This document shows, piece after piece, positions 7,676-16,385 of a stretch of 64,000 nucleotides of DNA. Numbering within the stretch: position 1 is the first letter of the stretch; each line of letters opens with the position of its first letter. The DNA is taken from positions 6,138,001 to 6,202,000 of the forward strand of contig NZ_CP107845.1 of the NCBI RefSeq assembly GCF_041431415.1, read 5' to 3'. The DNA is from Streptomyces sp. NBC_00513 (GTDB lineage Bacteria; Actinomycetota; Actinomycetes; Streptomycetales; Streptomycetaceae). The notes under the pieces are model-generated. The model searched no databases, was not told the DNA's origin, and was given only the letters and a program-made list of their open reading frames with translations. Both the position numbers and the translations under genes were made by a program.

Positions 7676-7717
7676 ATGCGCAGCCCGTCAAGCAACAACA
7701 GGCCACGGAGGCCTACC

Positions 7718-8224
7718 GTGACTTCGAGTCCGACCCCGGGTCTCACCCGGTTCAACGCCTTGGACGACAGCGCGGCCACGGCCGAACTGCACGAGGTCTG
7801 CGCCAGCTCGGCGTGGGGGAGCAAGCTGCTCGCCCAGCGCCCCTTCACCACCGCCGACGCCCTGTTCTCGGCCAACGAGTCCGCCATGGCGGAGCTCACC
7901 GCCGAGGACCTGGCCGAGGCGATGGGGGGCCACGCGCCGATCGGCCGGCCGAAGCCGGGAGACCCGACCTCCGCCCGCGAGCAGCGTGGCATGGCCGGTG
8001 CCTCGGAGGACCTCAAGAACGAGCTCCTCGAACTGAACCTGGCGTACCAGGAGAAGTTCGGCCACGTCTTCCTCATCTGCGCCACCGGTGCGACCGGTGA
8101 GTTCATGCGGGACGCGGTCAGGATCCGGATCGACAACTCGCCGGAAGCGGAGCGGGAAATCGCCCGCGGCGAGCTCGTCAAGATCAACCGGATCCGCCTG
8201 ACCCGCCTCGCAGAAGGAGAGTGA
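7718..8224 (+). CDS. uraD: 2-oxo-4-hydroxy-4-carboxy-5-ureidoimidazoline (OHCU) decarboxylase
   Basis: This 168-residue enzyme catalyses the last step from urate to S-allantoin, decarboxylating OHCU. The catalytic His is in GGHAPIG (His72), followed by the conserved Glu-Gln pair (AREQRGM, residues 86-92), the KFGHVFLICATG strand, and the RIDN motif containing the substrate Arg/Asn near residues 140-145. The GTG at 7718 has GGAGG 5 bases upstream; an in-frame ATG further upstream has no ribosome-binding site and lies in the promoter. It is the first gene of the uraD-uraH-urate oxidase operon. Confidence 0.94.
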   Translation: MTSSPTPGLTRFNALDDSAATAELHEVCASSAWGSKLLAQRPFTTADALFSANESAMAELTAEDLAEAMGGHAPIGRPKPGDPTSAREQRGMAGASEDLKNELLELNLAYQEKFGHVFLICATGATGEFMRDAVRIRIDNSPEAEREIARGELVKINRIRLTRLAEGE

Positions 8225-8231
8225 GCACGCC

Positions 8232-8636
8232 ATGAGCACCGAGACCACCGCGTCGGTGTCCACGCACATCCTGGACACCAGCATCGGCAAGCCCGCCGAG
8301 GGCGTCGCCATCTCCCTGTCGGCCCGTACGGGTCCGGGCGGCGAGTGGGCGGCCCTGGGCGGCTCCGCCACCGATGCGGACGGGCGTTGCAAGGACCTGC
8401 CGGCCCTGCCGGAGGGCACCACACACGTGCGTCTCGACTTCGAGACCGAGACGTACTTCCTGAACAAGCACAGTTCGAAGAAGCAAGCCGAGGCGCAGCA
8501 GGACGCCCCCCGCGTAAGGGACAGCGGTGCGTTCTTCCCGGAGGTCACCATCACCTTTGCGGTGAACCCGGGCGAGCATTACCACGTACCGCTGCTGCTC
8601 AACCCGTTCGGCTACTCCGTTTACCGAGGGAGCTAG
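8232..8636 (+). CDS. uraH: 5-hydroxyisourate hydrolase (transthyretin-like)
   Basis: This 134-residue enzyme hydrolyses 5-hydroxyisourate to OHCU. The N-terminal STHILD motif (active-site His12), the central RLDFETETYF region and the C-terminal YRGS signature of HIU hydrolases are all present; YRGS separates the enzyme from true transthyretins. The ATG follows AAGGAGAG and lies 8 bp after the uraD stop. It is translated as part of the urate operon. It is slightly longer than many homologues because of a Lys/Gln-rich insert around residues 78-90. Confidence 0.95.
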   Translation: MSTETTASVSTHILDTSIGKPAEGVAISLSARTGPGGEWAALGGSATDADGRCKDLPALPEGTTHVRLDFETETYFLNKHSSKKQAEAQQDAPRVRDSGAFFPEVTITFAVNPGEHYHVPLLLNPFGYSVYRGS

Positions 8637-8641
8637 CAGAC

Positions 8642-9565
8642 ATGCCCACGATTCTCGGCCAGAATCAGTACGGGAAAGCAGAGAACCGCGTAGTCAAGAT
8701 CACGCGGGACGGCGACACCCACCACATCAAGGACCTCAACGTCTCGGTCGCCCTCTCCGGCGACATGGACGACGTCCACTACTCCGGCTCGAACGCCAAC
8801 GTCCTGCCGACGGACACCACCAAGAACACGGTGTACGCGTTCGCCAAGGAGTACGGCATCGAGTCCGCCGAGCAGTTCGGCATCCACCTGGCGCGTTGGT
8901 TCGTCAACAGCCAGGAGCCGATCCAGCGCGCGCGCATCCGGATCGAGGAGTACTCCTGGTCCCGGATCGCCACCTCCGACGCCAACTCCAAGTTCATCGG
9001 GTCGGACGAGGTCAACCACTCGTTCGTCCGTGAGGGCATGGAGACCCGCGTCACCCAGATCACGTACGACGGCACCAACTGGGAGGTCATCTCCGGCCTC
9101 AAGGACCTCGTCGTCATGAACTCCACGAACTCCGAGTTCTGGGGTTACGTGAAGGACAAGTACACGACCCTGAAGGAGGCCTACGACCGCATCCTGGCCA
9201 CCCAGGTGTCGGCTCGCTGGCGCTTCAACTGGTCGGACGACGAGCAGCGGATGCCCAACTGGGAGAAGTCCTACGCCGAGACCCGCAAGCACATGCTTCA
9301 GGCCTTCGCGGAGACCTACTCCCTGTCGCTCCAGCAGACCCTGTACCAGATGGGTTCGCGCATCATCAACCACCGTTCGGAGATCGACGAGGTCCGCTTC
9401 TCGCTCCCGAACAAGCACCACTTCCTCGTCGACCTGGAGCCCTTCGGCCTCAAGAACGACAACGAGGTCTACTTCGCCGCGGACCGCCCCTACGGTCTGA
9501 TCGAGGCGACGGTCCTCCGCGACGGCGTTGACGCCCGTATCCCCGTGGACATGACCAACCTCTGA
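8642..9565 (+). CDS. pucL: Urate oxidase (cofactor-free uricase)
   Basis: This 307-residue enzyme uses O2 to convert urate to 5-hydroxyisourate and H2O2, with no cofactor. It shows two tandem T-fold halves. In the first, Lys13-region KAENRVVK and the TDTTKNTVYAFAK segment supply the catalytic Lys/Thr pair; the second half has ARWRFNWSD and SLQQTLYQMGSRIINH with the substrate-binding Arg and Gln. Length is normal for bacterial uricases. The start lies 5 bp after the uraH stop. A hairpin at 9578-9604 follows. Its peroxide product explains the catalase gene nearby. Confidence 0.96.
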   Translation: MPTILGQNQYGKAENRVVKITRDGDTHHIKDLNVSVALSGDMDDVHYSGSNANVLPTDTTKNTVYAFAKEYGIESAEQFGIHLARWFVNSQEPIQRARIRIEEYSWSRIATSDANSKFIGSDEVNHSFVREGMETRVTQITYDGTNWEVISGLKDLVVMNSTNSEFWGYVKDKYTTLKEAYDRILATQVSARWRFNWSDDEQRMPNWEKSYAETRKHMLQAFAETYSLSLQQTLYQMGSRIINHRSEIDEVRFSLPNKHHFLVDLEPFGLKNDNEVYFAADRPYGLIEATVLRDGVDARIPVDMTNL

Positions 9566-9577
9566 CGAGCACGCGCG

Positions 9578-9604
9578 TCCCGGGGCTCCGCAGTGGCCCC
9601 GGGA
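9578..9604 (+). terminator. Hairpin after the urate operon
   Basis: A perfect 9-bp stem TCCCGGGGC/GCCCCGGGA with a 9-base loop, 13 bp after the uricase stop. No T-run follows. Confidence 0.6.
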
Positions 9605-9755
9605 TCGGCGCGACACTCTTCAACTTCCTTAATCGGCACCCGGACGCAACACACGGGGCGGCAGTACTGTCAGCTGTCAAGGCCCCCGGCTCCGGCACTC
9701 AAATCCCCTGGGTTTTGCCGTGCCCGTACCGCCACTGAAAGCACGAGGAAGTCCC

Positions 9756-11159
9756 ATGGCAGCATCGGCAGCCCAGGACAGCGCCGTCGAGCGCATCGTC
9801 ATCGAGAACTGTGCCATCGCGACCGTTGACGCGAACGACACCGAGTACGCCTCGGGTCACGTGGTCGTCGCCGGCAACAAGATCGAGTCGATCGGTGCGG
9901 GCAAAGCCCCCGAGAACCTCGCCAACGTGGTCCGCCGCATCGACGGCACGGGTCACCTCGTCACCCCGGGTCTGGTCAACACGCACCACCACTTCTACCA
10001 GTGGATCACCCGTGGTCTGGCCACCGACCACAACCTCTTCAACTGGCTCGTCGCCCTGTACCCGACGTGGGCGCGCATCGACGAGCAGATGACGTACACG
10101 GCCGCCCAGGGCTCCCTGGCGATGATGGCCAAGGGCGGCGTCACCACCGCCATGGACCACCACTACGTCTTCCCCAAGGGCTCCGGCGACCTCTCCGGCT
10201 CGATCATCCGCGCCGCGTCCGAGATGGGCGTCCGCTTCACCCTGGCCCGCGGATCGATGGACCGCAGCGTCAAGGACGGCGGCCTGCCGCCGGACCACGC
10301 CGTCGAGACCCTCGAAGGCGCGCTCGCCGACACCGAGGCGACCGTCAAGAAGCACCACGACCACTCCTTCGACGCGATGACCCAGGTCGCCGTCGCCCCG
10401 TGCTCCCCCTTCTCGGTCTCCACCGAGCTGCTGAAGCAGGGCGCCGAGCTGGCCCGCCGGCTGAACGTGCGCCTGCACACGCACGGCTCGGAGACCGTCG
10501 AGGAGGAGCAGTTCTGCAAGGAACTGTTCGGCATGGGCCCGACCGACTACTTCGAGTCGACCGGCTGGCTCGGCGAGGACGTGTGGATGGCGCACAGCGT
10601 CCACATGAACGACTCCGACATCGCCGCGTTCGCCCGCACCAAGACCGGTGTGGCGCACTGCCCGTCCTCCAACGCCCGTCTGGCCGCCGGCATCGCCCGC
10701 GTGCCCGACATGCTGGCCGCCGGCGTACCGGTCGGCCTCGGCGTGGACGGCACCGCCTCCAACGAGTCCGGTGAGCTGCACACCGAGCTGCGCAACGCGC
10801 TGCTCATCAACCGCCTGAACCCCGTCCACCGCGAGCGCGCACTGAACGCGCGCCAGGCCCTGCGCCTGGGTACGTACGGCGGCGCCCAGGTCCTCGGCCG
10901 CGCCGACAACATCGGTTCGCTGGAGGTGGGCAAGCTCGCCGACCTGGTGATGTGGAACGTCAGCACGCTGGCGCACTCCTCCATCGCCGACCCGGTCACC
11001 GCGCTCGTCTTCGGCGCGGCCGCACCGGTCACCCTCTCGCTGGTCAACGGCAAGCAGATCGTCGAGAACAACCGACTGCTCTTCGCCGACGAGGACGCGA
11101 TCGCCGTGTCCACGCGGGAAGAGGCCCAGCGCCTCGCGCGGCTCTCCGCGCAGGCCTGA
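9756..11159 (+). CDS. 8-oxoguanine deaminase (amidohydrolase superfamily)
   Basis: This 467-residue enzyme is predicted to deaminate 8-oxoguanine to urate, feeding the adjacent urate pathway. The metal site is in NTHHHFYQWITRG (His77, His79), with further ligands or acid residues in RLHTHGSE (His243), MAHSVH (His280) and GLGVDGTASNE (Asp331). The HHHFYQ pattern and the length match characterised 8-oxoguanine deaminases better than guanine or cytosine deaminases, but an isoguanine or other guanine-type substrate is possible. The ATG at 9756 has AGGAAG upstream. A 190-bp gap and hairpin separate it from the uricase operon, so it probably has its own promoter. Confidence 0.85.
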   Translation: MAASAAQDSAVERIVIENCAIATVDANDTEYASGHVVVAGNKIESIGAGKAPENLANVVRRIDGTGHLVTPGLVNTHHHFYQWITRGLATDHNLFNWLVALYPTWARIDEQMTYTAAQGSLAMMAKGGVTTAMDHHYVFPKGSGDLSGSIIRAASEMGVRFTLARGSMDRSVKDGGLPPDHAVETLEGALADTEATVKKHHDHSFDAMTQVAVAPCSPFSVSTELLKQGAELARRLNVRLHTHGSETVEEEQFCKELFGMGPTDYFESTGWLGEDVWMAHSVHMNDSDIAAFARTKTGVAHCPSSNARLAAGIARVPDMLAAGVPVGLGVDGTASNESGELHTELRNALLINRLNPVHRERALNARQALRLGTYGGAQVLGRADNIGSLEVGKLADLVMWNVSTLAHSSIADPVTALVFGAAAPVTLSLVNGKQIVENNRLLFADEDAIAVSTREEAQRLARLSAQA

Positions 11160-11531
11160 TCCCCCGGAGTCCGGTCGGGGGGGACGGCCCTCGACCGGCG
11201 GCCGCGGACCCGAGCGGGGTCCGCGGCAGCCGTTCCCGGGAAGCGCCCGAGGTCAACACCGAGGGCGCCCCCGGGGGCGGTGACTCGTGACACTCTCACG
11301 GCGCGCACCACCATCGGCACGCCACCGCGTCACGCCACGGCCCGCGGGCTCCCACGCACCGCGGCATTCCGTGGGAACGACTCGGGCGAATCGTTTCCGC
11401 ACCCCGTGCGTCCCTCACACCCCCTCGGGACGGCACCTCCACAACTTCACAACGGCTCGACTAGCACCGCTTTCGCACCACCTCCCAGACACCCACGTCC
11501 CTGCCGACGTGTTACCCGACCGGAGGAAGCC
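11160..11531. other. Gap between deaminase and purine permease genes
   Basis: About 370 bp. It holds the hairpin at 11201-11227 and presumably the permease promoter. No TTCC-N7-GGAA or TCAACA palindrome is present. The permease reading frame is open through most of this stretch, but without a ribosome-binding site before 11532. Confidence 0.6.
11201..11227 (+). terminator. Hairpin after the deaminase gene
   Basis: A perfect 11-bp stem GCCGCGGACCC/GGGTCCGCGGC with a 5-base loop, 42 bp after the stop codon. Confidence 0.6.
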
Positions 11532-12926
11532 GTGGCCGCAACGCCCAGGTTTCGCAAAGATGCAGTCGCAGTACCGGAGGAGACGCACCCGGTCGACGAG
11601 ACCCTGCCTCCGCTGAAAATGTTCACGAGCGGTCTCCAACACGTGGCCGCCATGTACGCGGGTGTCGTCGCCCCGCCCATGATCGTCGGACCCGCCGTCG
11701 GTCTCTCCGCCACCGAGACGGCCTTCCTGATGGGCGCCTCGCTCTTCACCGCCGGCCTCGCCACCCTGCTCCAGACCCTCGGGTTCTGGAAGATCGGCGC
11801 CAAACTCCCCTTCGTCAACGGCGTCTCCTTCGCCGGTGTCACCCCGATGATCGCCATCGGCAAGGGGGAGGGGGTCGACGCCATCCCCGTCATCTTCGGT
11901 GCGATCATCGTCGCCGGACTCCTCGGCTTCCTGGCCGCCCCCTACTTCGGGAAGCTCGTCCGCTTCTTCCCACCCGTCGTCACCGGCACGGTCATCACCC
12001 TGATCGGCGTCTCACTGCTCCCGGTGGCGTTCAACTGGTCGCAGGGCGGCAACAGCACCGCCTCCGACTACGGATCGATGCAGAACATCGGCATGGCCGC
12101 CCTCACCCTGGCGATCGTGCTGGTCATGCGGAAGTTCCTGCGGGGCTTCCTCCAGCAGATATCCATCCTGCTCGGCCTGGTCGTGGGCACCCTCATCGCG
12201 ATCCCGCTGCACATGACGAACTTCGACGCCATCCGCGACGCGGACATCGTCGGCTTCCCCACCCCGTTCCACTTCGGCGCCCCGCAGTTCCAGGTCGCGG
12301 CCATCATCTCCATGTGCATCGTGATGCTGGTCTGCATGACCGAGTCCACCGCCGACATCCTGGCCCTCGGCAAGATCGTGGGCCGTCCGGCGGACGCGAA
12401 GACCATCGAGGGCGGCCTGCGCGCCGACACCCTCGGCAGCGCCGTCAGCCCGCTGTTCAACGGCTTCATGTGCAGTGCCTTCGCCCAGAACATCGGACTC
12501 GTCGCGATGACCAAGGTGCGCAGCCGGTTCGTCGTCGCGGCCGGCGGCGGCATCCTGATCCTGCTCGGCCTGTGTCCGGTGGCGGCCTCCGTGATCGGCG
12601 TGGTGCCGCTGCCCGTGCTCGGCGGCGCCGGCATCGTCCTCTTCGGCTCGGTCGCCGCCAGCGGCATCCAGACCCTGGCGGGCGCCGCCATGGAGAAGGG
12701 CGAGAACGCCCTGATCGTGGCCGCCTCGGTCGGCATCGGCCTGATACCGATCGCCGCCCCCGGCTTCTACCACGCCTTCCCGAAGGACCTGTTGGTCGTC
12801 CTCGACTCCGGCATCAGCACCGGCTGCGTCGTGGCGATCCTGCTCAACCTGGCCTTCAACCACCTCGGCGCCAAGAAGAAGGACGAGGCCGCACAGGCCA
12901 CGTCGGAACCGGCGTTCGTGCACTGA
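11532..12926 (+). CDS. NCS2-family xanthine/urate permease
   Basis: This 464-residue integral membrane protein has about 14 hydrophobic segments and imports a purine base, most likely xanthine or urate, by cation symport. Family marks are LQHVAAMYAGVVAPPMI at the start, SFAGVTPMIAIG, ESTADILALGKI (with the conserved Glu of TM8) and the NCS2 signature QNIGLVAMTK. The QNxG form with this context favours xanthine/urate over uracil. The GTG at 11532 is chosen because GGAGGAAG lies 5 bases upstream. A large inverted repeat after the stop separates it from the convergent AsnC-type gene. Confidence 0.93.
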   Translation: MAATPRFRKDAVAVPEETHPVDETLPPLKMFTSGLQHVAAMYAGVVAPPMIVGPAVGLSATETAFLMGASLFTAGLATLLQTLGFWKIGAKLPFVNGVSFAGVTPMIAIGKGEGVDAIPVIFGAIIVAGLLGFLAAPYFGKLVRFFPPVVTGTVITLIGVSLLPVAFNWSQGGNSTASDYGSMQNIGMAALTLAIVLVMRKFLRGFLQQISILLGLVVGTLIAIPLHMTNFDAIRDADIVGFPTPFHFGAPQFQVAAIISMCIVMLVCMTESTADILALGKIVGRPADAKTIEGGLRADTLGSAVSPLFNGFMCSAFAQNIGLVAMTKVRSRFVVAAGGGILILLGLCPVAASVIGVVPLPVLGGAGIVLFGSVAASGIQTLAGAAMEKGENALIVAASVGIGLIPIAAPGFYHAFPKDLLVVLDSGISTGCVVAILLNLAFNHLGAKKKDEAAQATSEPAFVH

Positions 12927-12950
12927 GGCCGGACCCCCGGCCGGCGCGCG

Positions 12951-12993
12951 GCGGTGAGTACGCCACCCACTGCGGGTGTGGCGTACGCACCGC
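12951..12993. terminator. Bidirectional terminator between permease and AsnC-type genes
   Basis: A 16-bp stem (12951-12966 against 12978-12993, one mismatch) around an 11-base loop, between two convergent genes. Confidence 0.75.
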
Positions 12994-13085
12994 CGCGCGC
13001 CCGTGCTCCCCCACGGGTCCGCGTCCGGCGGCGCGGCCCACTCCCCGGGACCGCCCCGGACCGACCGCCCGTACCCCCGCCGGCA

Positions 13086-14141
13086 TCAGGCCGCGCGCGT
13101 CGGCTCCGTCCAGATGTCCGGGAGCACCGTGCGCACGCGTCGCCCCTCCTGGTCCAACTCCTGCGCCTCCGACTTGCGCACGTGGAGCGCCACCGCCGAG
13201 TCGGTGACCCGCATCGCCGGCAACCGGCGCGAGAGGTCCGAGGTGTAGTGGGCCAGCTCCGCGATCGTGCGCAGCCGCGCACTGATCATGAAGTTCCAGG
13301 GCCCGCTGACGGACATGCAGGTCCGGGTCTCGCGTAACCCGATCGCCGCCGCCGCGCAGTCGGCCACCTCGTGCTCGGGCACCTCCGCCCACAAGGTCGC
13401 CGACACCGGCCAGCCCGAGACCCCCGAGGCCATCGCGCAGCTGTAGCGCAGGCCCTGCCCCGCCTCCAGCCGGCCCAGCCGGCGACGCACCGTGGACTCG
13501 CTCATGCCGGTCTCCCGCGCCAGCGAGGCCACGCTGCGTCGCGCGTCCGAAGCCAGCGCCAGCACCAACGGCCGGTCCTCCTCGGTCATGCTCGACGGCG
13601 CCGGGCCGGCGAGGGCCGCCGACGACGTGGAGCGGCGGGTCCGCCCGGTCAGCTGATCGATCTGGAGGGGGGACAGTTGATCCAGGCGCCACCGGTCGGG
13701 GGCGCTGTGCACCGCCGTCACCATCGACGACCGGGTCGCGCCCACCCCGGGGATCCGCTGGACGCGGAACGACAGGTAGCGGTACAGCGTGTGCAGGTTC
13801 GGGACGGCCACGAACGCCAACAGGTCACGGGCGCCCGTGGTGTGCTGCACGCCGAGCGTGTGCGGGTCCCCGACCAGCGCCGCGCCGACCGCCGGGGCGG
13901 TGCCGGCGGCGCAGGTCACCTCCACCCAGGCCATGCAGGGCGACTGGTTGCCCGTACGCAGCCCCAGCCCCGATATCCAGGCCTCACCGGCCCCCGTCAT
14001 GCGCTCCCAGCGGCGGGCCAGCGTGTCGGGGCGGGCGCCGAGCACCGGCCCCAACCGCTCCCAGCTCGCCCGGGGCGCGAGCTGGAGTGCGTGGACGAGC
14101 GCCCGGTCGGTGTCGTCCACGGCGGAAATGGCCGCGTGCAT
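13086..14141 (-). CDS. Tandem Lrp/AsnC-family transcriptional regulator
   Basis: This 351-residue protein contains two AsnC-like units in one chain. The first winged helix is at about residues 8-45 (DDTDRALVHALQLAPRASWERLG), with a RAM-like effector domain at about 70-140. The second winged helix is at about 185-225 (DRPLVLALASDARRSVASLARETGMSESTVRRRL), with a second RAM-like domain to about 320. The second HTH is much closer to consensus. The ATG at 14141 has GGGGAAGG upstream. It is divergent from the AfsR-like ATPase gene, so the 128-bp gap probably serves both. The amino acid sensed is unknown; a lysine-type signal is conceivable given the saccharopine-dehydrogenase-like gene nearby. Confidence 0.88.
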   Translation of the reverse strand: MHAAISAVDDTDRALVHALQLAPRASWERLGPVLGARPDTLARRWERMTGAGEAWISGLGLRTGNQSPCMAWVEVTCAAGTAPAVGAALVGDPHTLGVQHTTGARDLLAFVAVPNLHTLYRYLSFRVQRIPGVGATRSSMVTAVHSAPDRWRLDQLSPLQIDQLTGRTRRSTSSAALAGPAPSSMTEEDRPLVLALASDARRSVASLARETGMSESTVRRRLGRLEAGQGLRYSCAMASGVSGWPVSATLWAEVPEHEVADCAAAAIGLRETRTCMSVSGPWNFMISARLRTIAELAHYTSDLSRRLPAMRVTDSAVALHVRKSEAQELDQEGRRVRTVLPDIWTEPTRAA

Positions 14142-14269
14142 ACCTTCCCCCTGGTGGTTCTCCCGGTCGCGGGTCGGAAGACCGGACTTTCCGCAGATCA
14201 TCTCTCTTTGTGCACCGAACCGATGAATCCGACGGTGGTGCGCGAGTACAGGACGTCGCGGGAGGACGC

Positions 14270-16264
14270 GTGGGTGACCCCGAAGCGTGCGCGCGCCGCA
14301 CCGTGCCCGCGGAGCTGTCCGATGTCGTCGGCCGGGACCGGGAGACGGCCGCCACCGCCGAACTGCTCGCCGCCGGACGGCTGGTGACCCTCACCGGACC
14401 CGCCGGCATCGGCAAGACCCGGCTCGCCGTGCGCACCGTACGCGCCCTGACCGCCGCCGACGGCGCCGACACCGTGTGGGTGGAGCTGTCCACGCTCCCC
14501 GAATCCCGTTGGGCGGTGATGGAACACGAACTGGTCCACGGGCTCGACGGCCGTGAGGTGCTTCTGGTGCTCGACGGCTGCGAACAACTGGGGGACAAGG
14601 CCGCACGGGTGGTCGCGGACCTGATGGCCTGGCTGCCCCGGGCCCGCATCCTGGCGACCTCCCAACGACGGCTCGACCTGCCGGGCGAAGCCGAGCTCGC
14701 CGTCCCGCCGCTGTCCCTGCCCGCCGAACCCCGGGACCCCGCCGCGCGGCAACCGGCCACCGCGATCGTCGGCTCCGCCGCGGTGCGGCTCTACGAGGAA
14801 CGCGCACGCGGCGCCGACCCCTTCTTCGAGCTCACCGACGCCAACGCCGCCGCCGTCGCCGCCCTGTGCCGAGCCCTCGACGGCATCCCCGGAGCACTGG
14901 AACTCGCCGCCGGGCGCGCGCACCGGTACCCGCCCCTGGAAGCCCTGCGCCGCCTGACCGCCGACCCGCTGACCTTCCTCGCCGGCGGCGCCGGTCGCGC
15001 CACCCGCGTCGACGCCGAGCGCACCCACCGACTCGCCTCCCCGGCCGAACGCCTCCTGTGGGAACGGCTCTCCGTCTTCGCCGGCCCCTTCGACGCGGCC
15101 GCCGTCGCCGACGTGTGCGGGTTCGGGGAACTCACCCCGGACACGGCCGTGGAAGCCCTGGCCCGACTGGCCCCCGCCCTGCTCGCGGACGAGGAGCGCC
15201 CCGGCCGGCACCGACTGCCCCTGTCCGTACGCGCCCACGCGGCCATGCGTCTGGCCCGCCGGCCCGGAGACGACGGGACCACCGTCGCCCTGCGCCACCA
15301 GGAGCGGTGTCGCTCGCTCGCGGAACGCGCCGCGCGACTGTGGCGGGGTGGCGCGCAGAGCGAGGCGCGCGCCCTGGCCCTGGCCGAACTCCCCGAACTG
15401 CGCGCCGCGATGAACCCGCTCGCCGTCGGTTCGGGCGCCGCCCTGGAACTGGCCGTCACCCTGTGGTTCCTCTGGTCGGCCTGCGGGCTCCCGGCGGAGG
15501 GCCGGTGCCACCTGGAGCGCGCCCTCGCCCTGCACCCGCGGCCCCGGCCGGCCCGCGCCCTGTGGCTGACCGCCTGGCTGACGGCGATCCTCGACGGGAC
15601 GGACGGTACGGACCCGCTGCTGGTGGAGGCGTGGAGTGCCGCCGTGCGCGAAGGAGACGACGCCTGCCTGGCGCGGCTCGCGCACGTTCGCGGCACGATC
15701 GCGCTCTGGGAACGCCGCCACGAGAGCGCTGTCGCCGAGTACCGGGAGGCGCTGGAACTGCTGCCCGCCGGGACCGGGTCCGGCCCCGGCCCCGGTCGGG
15801 AGGTGTTCCGGGCCGCCCTCGCACTGGCCCTCGCGCACGTGGACCCGCTCGCCGAACCGTCGACGGAGCCGCTCGTCGATCCGCTCGCCGATCCGCCCGG
15901 CGGGCGTCGCGACCCGTGGGCCCGTTCCTGGGCGAGCCACGCCTCGGCCGTGCGCCTGGCCCGCCAGGGGCGTACCGATGCGGCTCGTACCGAGGTGCTG
16001 CGCGCGCTGGAGACACAGTCGGCCCTGGGCGACCGGACCGGCCGCGCATTCTCGGCGGAGCTGTTGGCCGAGTTGGAGGCGGGCCAGGGCCGGTACGCGC
16101 GATCCGCCCGGCTCCTCGGTTCGGTCTCCGGGGCCCGCCCGGCGGCCGCCCGCCCGCCGCGCGCCCTGGACGTCCTGGGGGACCGGATGCCCGAGGAGGA
16201 ACGCCGGGCGGCGTACGCGGAGGGCGCACGGATCGGACCGCGAGCGCTGCTGCCTGAATTCTGA
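14270..16264 (+). CDS. AfsR/NB-ARC-like ATPase with TPR-like C-terminus, no DNA-binding domain
   Basis: This 664-residue protein resembles the central part of AfsR/SARP and LAL regulators. A VVGRDRE entry motif is near residue 20, Walker A is TGPAGIGKTR near residues 40-50, Walker B is VLLVLDGCE near 100, and a RILATSQRRLDLPGE sensor follows. An NB-ARC-like helical region runs to about 330, followed by an Ala/Leu/Glu-rich TPR-like tail. No SARP, LuxR or other HTH is found at either end. The start is uncertain: GTG at 14270 has GGGAGGA close upstream; other GTGs at 14236-14239 are possible. It may act as a signalling ATPase partner rather than a DNA-binding regulator. Confidence 0.75.
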   Translation: MGDPEACARRTVPAELSDVVGRDRETAATAELLAAGRLVTLTGPAGIGKTRLAVRTVRALTAADGADTVWVELSTLPESRWAVMEHELVHGLDGREVLLVLDGCEQLGDKAARVVADLMAWLPRARILATSQRRLDLPGEAELAVPPLSLPAEPRDPAARQPATAIVGSAAVRLYEERARGADPFFELTDANAAAVAALCRALDGIPGALELAAGRAHRYPPLEALRRLTADPLTFLAGGAGRATRVDAERTHRLASPAERLLWERLSVFAGPFDAAAVADVCGFGELTPDTAVEALARLAPALLADEERPGRHRLPLSVRAHAAMRLARRPGDDGTTVALRHQERCRSLAERAARLWRGGAQSEARALALAELPELRAAMNPLAVGSGAALELAVTLWFLWSACGLPAEGRCHLERALALHPRPRPARALWLTAWLTAILDGTDGTDPLLVEAWSAAVREGDDACLARLAHVRGTIALWERRHESAVAEYREALELLPAGTGSGPGPGREVFRAALALALAHVDPLAEPSTEPLVDPLADPPGGRRDPWARSWASHASAVRLARQGRTDAARTEVLRALETQSALGDRTGRAFSAELLAELEAGQGRYARSARLLGSVSGARPAAARPPRALDVLGDRMPEEERRAAYAEGARIGPRALLPEF

Positions 16265-16385
16265 GCCCCCGTTCCCGCTGCCGCGCTCCTTGCCGAACGC
16301 CATCGGTGAACGGACTCTGATGGTCGGTCACATGTTGCACGCGGACGTCCGTCGAGGCGTCCTGAGCAGACAGGTGGTACCGCCG

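Noticed and set aside
14198..16303. Long open frame of about 700 codons on the minus strand
   Set aside because: It is antisense to the NB-ARC ATPase gene, has a Gly/Gln/Arg-rich composition typical of shadow frames in GC-rich DNA, and has no ribosome-binding site or known motif.
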